Source: Petrosia ficiformis (Eukaryota; Porifera; Demospongiae; Haplosclerida; Petrosiidae). Taken from it: 64,000 nt of DNA. Positions 58,076 through 64,000 of this stretch are shown here, piece by piece. The DNA lies in contig OX345648.1 of assembly GCA_947044365.1 (NCBI GenBank), forward strand, positions 2,068,501-2,132,500, given 5' to 3'. The notes beneath the pieces are model-generated. The model was not told where the DNA came from, ran no database searches, and saw nothing but the letters and a program-made list of their open reading frames with translations. Both the position numbers and the translations under genes were made by a program. Positions within the stretch are counted from its first letter, which is position 1. Every line of letters begins with the position of its first letter.

Positions 58076-58316
58076 TATATAAACATACATTGAATGCGTG
58101 CCTAAAGTAAACAGACCAATCAGATTGCAGTAAATGAGGTTGCTAAATTGTAGTATAATCATTATAATTACTAATAATTAATATGTATAACTACTGCACA
58201 TGCACAGTAGATTGAATGTTCTCCTCCTGTTGATGTTTTGTTCTGTACTCCCTGTTGACAATCTTCTTTAATCTATATAAAAAATACCACAAAATTACAC
58301 TGAAACCTACTAAAGA

Positions 58317-58765
58317 GGTTGATAAGTGTTCCTGGGTGGTTTAATAAGTGTTCCTGGGAGGTTTAATAAGTGTTCCTGGGAGTTATAATAAGTGTTCCTG
58401 GGAGTTATAAGTGTTCCTGGGAGGTTTAATAAGTGTTCCCGGGTGGTTTAATAAGTGTTCCTGGGTGGTTTAATAAGTGTTCCTTGGTAGTTTAATAAGT
58501 GTTCCTAGGAGCTTTAATAAGTGTTCCCAGGTGGTTTAATAAGAGTTCTTGGGAGTTTTAATAAGTGTTCCTTGGTAGTTTAATAAGTGTTCCTAGGAGC
58601 TTTAATACGTGTTCCCAGGTGGTATGATAAGAGTTCCCGGGAGCTTTAATAAGAGTTCCCGGGAGCTTTAATAAGAGTTCCCGGGTGGTTTAATAAGTGT
58701 TCCTGGGTGGTTTAATAAGTGTTCCTTGGTAGTTTAATAAGTGTTCCTAGGAGCTTTAATAAGTA
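58317..58765 (+). repeat. 22-bp minisatellite, copy B (expanded)
   Basis: About 20 units of the TTTAATAAGTGTTCC type; variant order differs from unit A (20,238-20,605), showing independent expansion. Confidence 0.9.
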
Positions 58766-58882
58766 ATTTATTAAACCTCACAGTATATTTTTGGTAGGGA
58801 ATTTCAGCATCAAGTATCATTTTCAAAATATATATATATATATCTTTTTTTTAATACCAATTGATAATTCTTCTTTGCAGGA

Positions 58883-59065
58883 ATGAAGTTAAGTCTACAA
58901 AAACCACTGTTGCTGAGTATTTTCTGTAAGATGTGTGATAAGAAGTTTAATGATCCTAAACCATACAGAGCTCATTTAGTTTCATGTGCTCACAAAGAAC
59001 TGAGAGCTGAGGAAGAGGATAGAATTATAATTAAAATTAATAGTTATTCATGTTACTTAACTTAG
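58883..59065 (+). CDS. small C2HC-finger-like ORF upstream of ankyrin gene B
   Basis: 60 aa, same sequence as 20,718-20,900 and with the same TTTGCAG acceptor-like border. Ends 62 bases before the ankyrin ATG. Function unknown; may be an upstream exon or uORF. Confidence 0.45.
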   Translation: MKLSLQKPLLLSIFCKMCDKKFNDPKPYRAHLVSCAHKELRAEEEDRIIIKINSYSCYLT

Positions 59066-59126
59066 TAATAATAATTATTAATTAATTGAATAGACCCGCC
59101 CATTGCCCCTTGCTGTTTTATTCGTG

Positions 59127-62100
59127 ATGGATAAAGAAGAAAATCTTCGTCTAGCCTCTCGAAATGGTGATATAGAGAAAGTGGAACGTCTTGTTAAAGA
59201 AGGTGCAGATCCTAATGGACGTGATCAACATGGTAACACTTCTTTCCACTGGTGTTGTATGTCTGATAATTGTTCAGTTGAAGTTCTATCATTTCTAGTC
59301 AGTTCTTCCAGTACATCAGTGAGTTTAAGTAAAATAAGAAATAATGAGGGTTTCACTCCAATGCATTTGGCCTTCAGTTCTGGAAACTTAGAATTGATAA
59401 AATACATATATAAAACAGACACCTCCAGTATGACAGAGTGTGATTATAATGACAAGATGCCAGTTCATTATACAACACAAAATACTGAAATACTCTCGTT
59501 TGTTATTAGTGTACTAGAATCTAGTAATATAGAGGTTTACAAGAGAATTAAAATAGCTGCCTGGTGTCGTACTATGGTTGTTCCTGGTTCATTTGTTGCT
59601 CTTCAACATTTAATAAAGATGATGACATTTAGAAATTTTTTATGTAAATTTGAAAAAGAAGAGGATAAAGAATTTGTGAACTTTATAACTAGAATTAAAA
59701 TGTTTAAATTTAAAGATATTTGTACATCTCCCATCCTTCACGAAGTATTGAAAGGGGGTGATGTTGCATTAGTTAAACATTTTGTTGATAAAATAGACTG
59801 TTCTATTAACACGATGGATGAAGATGGTAATACTTTATTACATGTTGCATGTTATAATAATCATATTGCAATTGTTAAGTTCCTTACTAACCATGAAGAA
59901 TGTTACATTGAAGCAAGAAATCATAACGAAAGAACTCCCCTTCATATTGCTGCTCAACATGGTCATCTTCAGATAGTAAATCATTTAGTGGAAAGAGAAC
60001 AATGTGATGCTAATATGAAGGATGTATATCTTGACACTCCATTACATTTGGCATGTTTGAATGGCCATTTAAAAGTAGTCGCTTACTTGAGCTCGCCAGA
60101 AATTTGTTCTAACATAGAAGAAAGAGGTTGGAATGGATTCTTGCTAGTTCATCTTGCTGCATCAAATGGGAATACCGAAATACTGAAATATCTTATAGAA
60201 CAAAGAAAGTGTGATGTGAACAGTGCAGTTGTAACTACTGGAGTTACTCCTTTACATGTATCATGCTACGCTGGTAATGTCGATATAGTAGAGTGCCTAT
60301 TAGACAATGAATTATGTGATATCAAGGCAGATGACAGGAATGGAGTCAAACCACTGCATTTAGCTGCTGACCAAGGCCATCTTGAAGTTTTAAAACATTT
60401 AGTATTAAGAAAAGATTGTGATATTAATATAAAGAATAACGATAATCAAACACCATTACATTTGGCATGCTATGCTGGTCATCTTGATATCGTGGAGTAC
60501 CTATCAGACAATGAATTATGTGATATTAATGCACAAACTTGGAATGGAAAGAATGCTCTGTATTTTGCTGCTGAACAAGGCCATCTTGAAGTTGTAAAAC
60601 ATTTAGTAGAAAGAAAAGGTTGTGATATTAATATAAAGAGCAACAATAACAACACACTATTGCATGAGGCATGTTATGCTAGTCATCTAGATATGGTGGA
60701 GTATCTATCAGACAATGAATTATGTGATATTGATGCAAAAGATTGGACGGGAAGACATGGACTGTATTTTGCTGCTGAACAAGGTCATCTTGAAGTTGTA
60801 AAACATTTAGTAGAAAGAAAAGATTGTGATATCAATGTAAAAAATGACGATCAAGTGACATCATTACATGTGGCATGCCAGGCTGGTCATCTAAATGTAG
60901 TAGAGTACCTTTCAAACAATACGTTATGTGATGTTGGTGGCAAATTCAGGAATGGATGGACGGCACTTCATTCGGCTGCCGAAGCAGGCCATCTTGAAAT
61001 TGTAAAACATTTAATAGAAAGAAAAGATTGTGAAATCAATGTAAGGACTGACAATAACGAAACACCATTACATGTGGCATGCTATGCTGGTCATCTAAAT
61101 GTGGTAGAATACCTTTCAAACAATGCTTTATGTGATGTTGACAGCAAATTAAGGAATGGATGGACAGCACTTCATTCGGCTGCTGAAGCAGGCCATCTTA
61201 AAATTGTAAAACATTTAGTAGAAAGAAAAGATTGTGATATCAATGTAAAAAATGACGATCAAGTGACATCATTACATGTGGCATGCCAGGCTGGTCATCT
61301 AAATGTGGTAGAATACCTTTCAAACAATGCTTTATGTGATGTTGACAGCAAATTAAGGAATGGATGGACAGCACTTCATTCGGCTGCTGAAGCAGGCCAT
61401 CTTAAAATTGTAAAACATTTAGTAGAAAGAAAAGATTGTGATATCAATGTAAAAAATGACGATCAAGTGACATCATTACATGTGGCATGCCAAGCTGGTC
61501 ATCTAAATGTAGTAGAGTACCTTTCAAACAATGCGTTATGTGATGTTGGTGGCAAATACAAGAATGGATGGACAGCACTTCATTTGGCTTCTGAAGCAGG
61601 CCATCTTAAAGTTGTAAAACATTTAGTAGAAGGAAAAGGTTGTGATATCAATGTAATGACGTATTATCACGAAACACCATTACATGTGGCATGCTACACT
61701 GGCCATCTAGATGTAGTAGAGTACCTTTCAAGCAATTTCTTATGTATTCACACCAAAGACAAGGATGGATGGACAGCACTTCATTCGGCTGCCGAAGCAG
61801 GCCATCTTGAAGTTGTAAAACATTTAGTAGAAGGAAAAGGTTGTGATATCAATGTAAGGACTGACAATAACGAAACACCATACCATAGGGCATGCTATGC
61901 TGGTCATCTAGATGTAGTAAAGTACCTTTCAAACAATACGTTATGTTATGTTGACAGCAAATTCAAGGATGGATGGACAGCACTTCATTCGGCTGCCGAA
62001 GCAGGCCATCTTGAAGTTGTAAAACATTTAGTAGAAGGAAAAGGTTGTGATATCAATGTAAGGACTGACAATAACGAAACACCATACCATAGGGCATGCT

Positions 62101-64000
62101 ATGCTGGTCATCTAGATGTAGTAAAGTACCTTTCAAACAATACGTTATGTTATGTTGACAGCAAATTCAAGAACGGATGGACAGCACTTCATTCGGCTGC
62201 CGAAGCAGGCCATCTTGAAGTTGTAAAACATTTAGTAGAAAGAAAAGATTGTGAAATCAATGTGAGGACTGACAATAACGAAACACCATTACATGTGGCA
62301 TGCTATGCTGGTCATCTAGGTGTGGTAGAATACCTTTCAAACAATGCTTTATGTGATGTTGACAGCAAATTAAGGAATGGATGGACGACACTTCATTCGG
62401 CTGCCGAAGCAGGCCATCTTGAAGTTGTAAAACATTTAGTAGAAAGAAAAGATTGTGCTATCAATGTAAAGAGTGACGATCAAGTAACACCGTTACATGT
62501 GGCATGCCAGGCTGGTCATCTAGATGTAGTAGTGTACCTTTCAAACAATACGTTATGTTATGTTGACAGCAAATTCAAGAACGGATGGACAGCACTTCAT
62601 TCGGCTGCCGAAGCAGGCCATCTTGAAGTTGTAAAACATTTAGTAGAAAGAAAAGATTGTGAAATCAATGTGAGGACTGACAATAATGAAACACCATACC
62701 ATAGGGCATGCTATGCTGGTCATCTAGATGTAGTAGAGTACCTTTCAAACAATGCATTATGTGATATTGACAGCAAATTAAAGAACGGATGGACGGCACT
62801 TCATTCGGCTGCCGAAGCAGGCCATCTTGAAATTGTAAAACATTTGGTAGAAAGAAAAGGTTGTGATATCAATGTAAAGAGTGACGATCAAGTAACACCA
62901 TTACATGTGGCATACCGAAATCATTGGAATGATGGAATTGATTTATTAATGAACAAACCTAGTTGTGATGTGAATGTACAGGATAGTGATGGTAATACAT
63001 TACTACATTTGGCATGTGAGAGAGATGACTACAGCATGGCAACATGGTTAATATCTCATCCCAAATGTGATATCAACATACTCAATAACAACAACAAGAA
63101 TCCCTTGCTTCTGGTAACTAGATCAAAGCAGAATTGGACTAATGATATTGTAGAACTCCTTATGAAGACCAACAAGTGTGATGTAAATATCCGAGATATA
63201 GATGGAAACAGTCCTTTGCATTACTTATGTGAGTGGAGTAACAAGTATGCCCTTCAATCACTAAAGTCACTTACAGATTCACCAGTATGTGATATTAATG
63301 CTGAAAATAATGAAGGAGTACGTCCGATTCATTTAGCTGCAAAACGTGGTAACCTTCAAGTTGTATACTATTTAGTTAACTGTGGATGTGATGCAGCTGC
63401 TAGAGATAAGAGTGGTAAAGCTCCTATGGATTATAGTACATCAACTAAAGTTAAAGACTTTCTCAGTAATGTAGTCTATGGAACTCCTTATATCCCAGGA
63501 AACAGTAAAGGTGAGTTGTATTTCATTCAACATTCATACACATTAATTCATTCTTTATTTCATCACAGATGAGGCACAGTTGTATCACAATATCAAACGT
63601 TATCAGGCACTAAGGCAAGATGGGTATACCATGTTAAAGGTTACTAAATGCATACTAACAGGACCACCTGGTGCTGGTAAGAGTACATTGAAGAAAAGAC
63701 TCCTAAATGAATCACTTGGAGACGGCTTGAGTACTGGAGTTGTCAGTGCAGCTGTACAAGTGGACTCGTTTCGTAAATTAGATCAACAAGGTGTTATTGT
63801 TCCTAATATAAATGAAGATTCCAATTTGGAATGGAGAAAACAGGATGTGGACGAGGAAGCTGTATTCTTGATAAATACTATTGCTGAGCCAATTAGTAAT
63901 ATAACTGACTCTGAGAATGACGAAACAAGTAGCACAGACTCTGAAAATGATGAAGGAAGTCATGATCTAGTCAGTGTATTAGTTGATACTGAAGAGCATA
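59127..64000 (+). CDS. ankyrin repeat-Roc-like GTPase protein, copy B (cut by window end)
   Basis: Exon 1 is 59,127-63,510 (ATG at MDKEENLRLASRNGD; 1,461 aa) and exon 2 starts at 63,569 and runs off the window. Exon 1 is almost entirely ankyrin repeats, about 38 against about 28 in copy A. Residues about 565-1,265 are ten tandem 68-residue double-ankyrin units (204 bp each; NGWTALHSAAEAGHLEVVKHL type), several adjacent ones almost identical. Exon 2 opens DEAQLYHNIKRYQALRQDGY and has the P-loop GPPGAGKST, then the acidic insert. The rest (switch motif, COR-like, Death) lies beyond the window but is expected from copy A. N-terminal 330 residues are over 98% like copy A, with one in-frame codon difference (NTSFHW against NTFHW). 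Confidence 0.88.
60790..62905 (+). repeat. coding tandem array, ten 204-bp units
   Basis: The codon string for NGWTALHSAAEAGH recurs about every 204 bp, near 60,952, 61,156, 61,360, 61,564, 61,768, 61,969, 62,173, 62,377, 62,581 and 62,785. Units at about 61,200-61,400 and 61,404-61,604 are nearly identical, as are those at about 61,815-62,015 and 62,019-62,219. This homogenised block is absent from copy A. Confidence 0.92.

Overview
The window looks like nuclear DNA of an early-branching animal, most likely a demosponge close to Amphimedon queenslandica. This is inferred from the AT-rich, intron-containing animal genes, abundant short MITE/SINE-type repeats, and an ankyrin/Roc-like GTPase/Death receptor-type gene; I could not run a search to confirm the species. 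Genes have short introns with GT-AG borders, and several proteins are typical of animals (TERB1, API5, methionine synthase reductase).

The main architecture is a large direct tandem duplication. Unit A starts near 2,880 and unit B near 42,320, with an offset of about 38-39 kb. Each unit carries, left to right: a minus-strand TERB1 gene, a head-to-head plus-strand API5 fragment sharing its promoter region, shuffled pieces of a methionine-synthase-reductase-like gene, dispersed repeats and a 22-bp minisatellite, a tiny zinc-finger-like ORF, and a huge plus-strand gene of ankyrin repeats + Roc-like GTPase + COR-like region + Death domain. Unit A holds the complete ankyrin/GTPase/Death gene (20,968-30,259, about 2,231 aa). 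Unit B holds its paralogue, cut by the window end, with a strongly expanded ankyrin array. Conversely TERB1 is near complete in B (39,694-51,072, down to the C-terminal Myb domain) but broken in A: exons 9 and 10 are lost, a 0.8-kb intron segment is inverted between new 226-bp inverted arms, and the 3' exons are missing.

Region by region: 490-2,667 is an unclassified element bounded by two hammerhead ribozymes in inverted orientation and carrying a spliced 334-aa ORF; 2,880-12,097 broken TERB1-A; 12,330-12,692 broken API5; 12,760-18,240 reductase fragments interrupted by a TIR/TSD-complete hAT transposon (14,598-16,831) and a MITE; 18,240-20,710 dispersed repeats and minisatellite; 20,968-30,259 ankyrin/GTPase/Death gene, whose third intron contains long CATA microsatellites and a MITE; 30,300-37,480 MITEs, a 36-bp-arm palindrome and further reductase/tail fragments; 37,490-38,770 a third, decayed piece of TERB1 exon 12; 39,694-51,072 TERB1-B; 51,333-54,209 API5-B 5' half; 54,260-58,880 reductase fragments, MITEs, a tRNA-like SINE head, repeats; 59,127-64,000 ankyrin/GTPase gene B.

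Functionally the intact genes are unlinked in role: a meiotic telomere-bouquet factor, an anti-apoptotic HEAT-repeat factor (only its 5' half), and a receptor-like signalling gene whose repeat array diversifies between tandem copies, as expected for an expanding innate-immunity-type family. Statements on function rest on family knowledge and are inferences for this organism.
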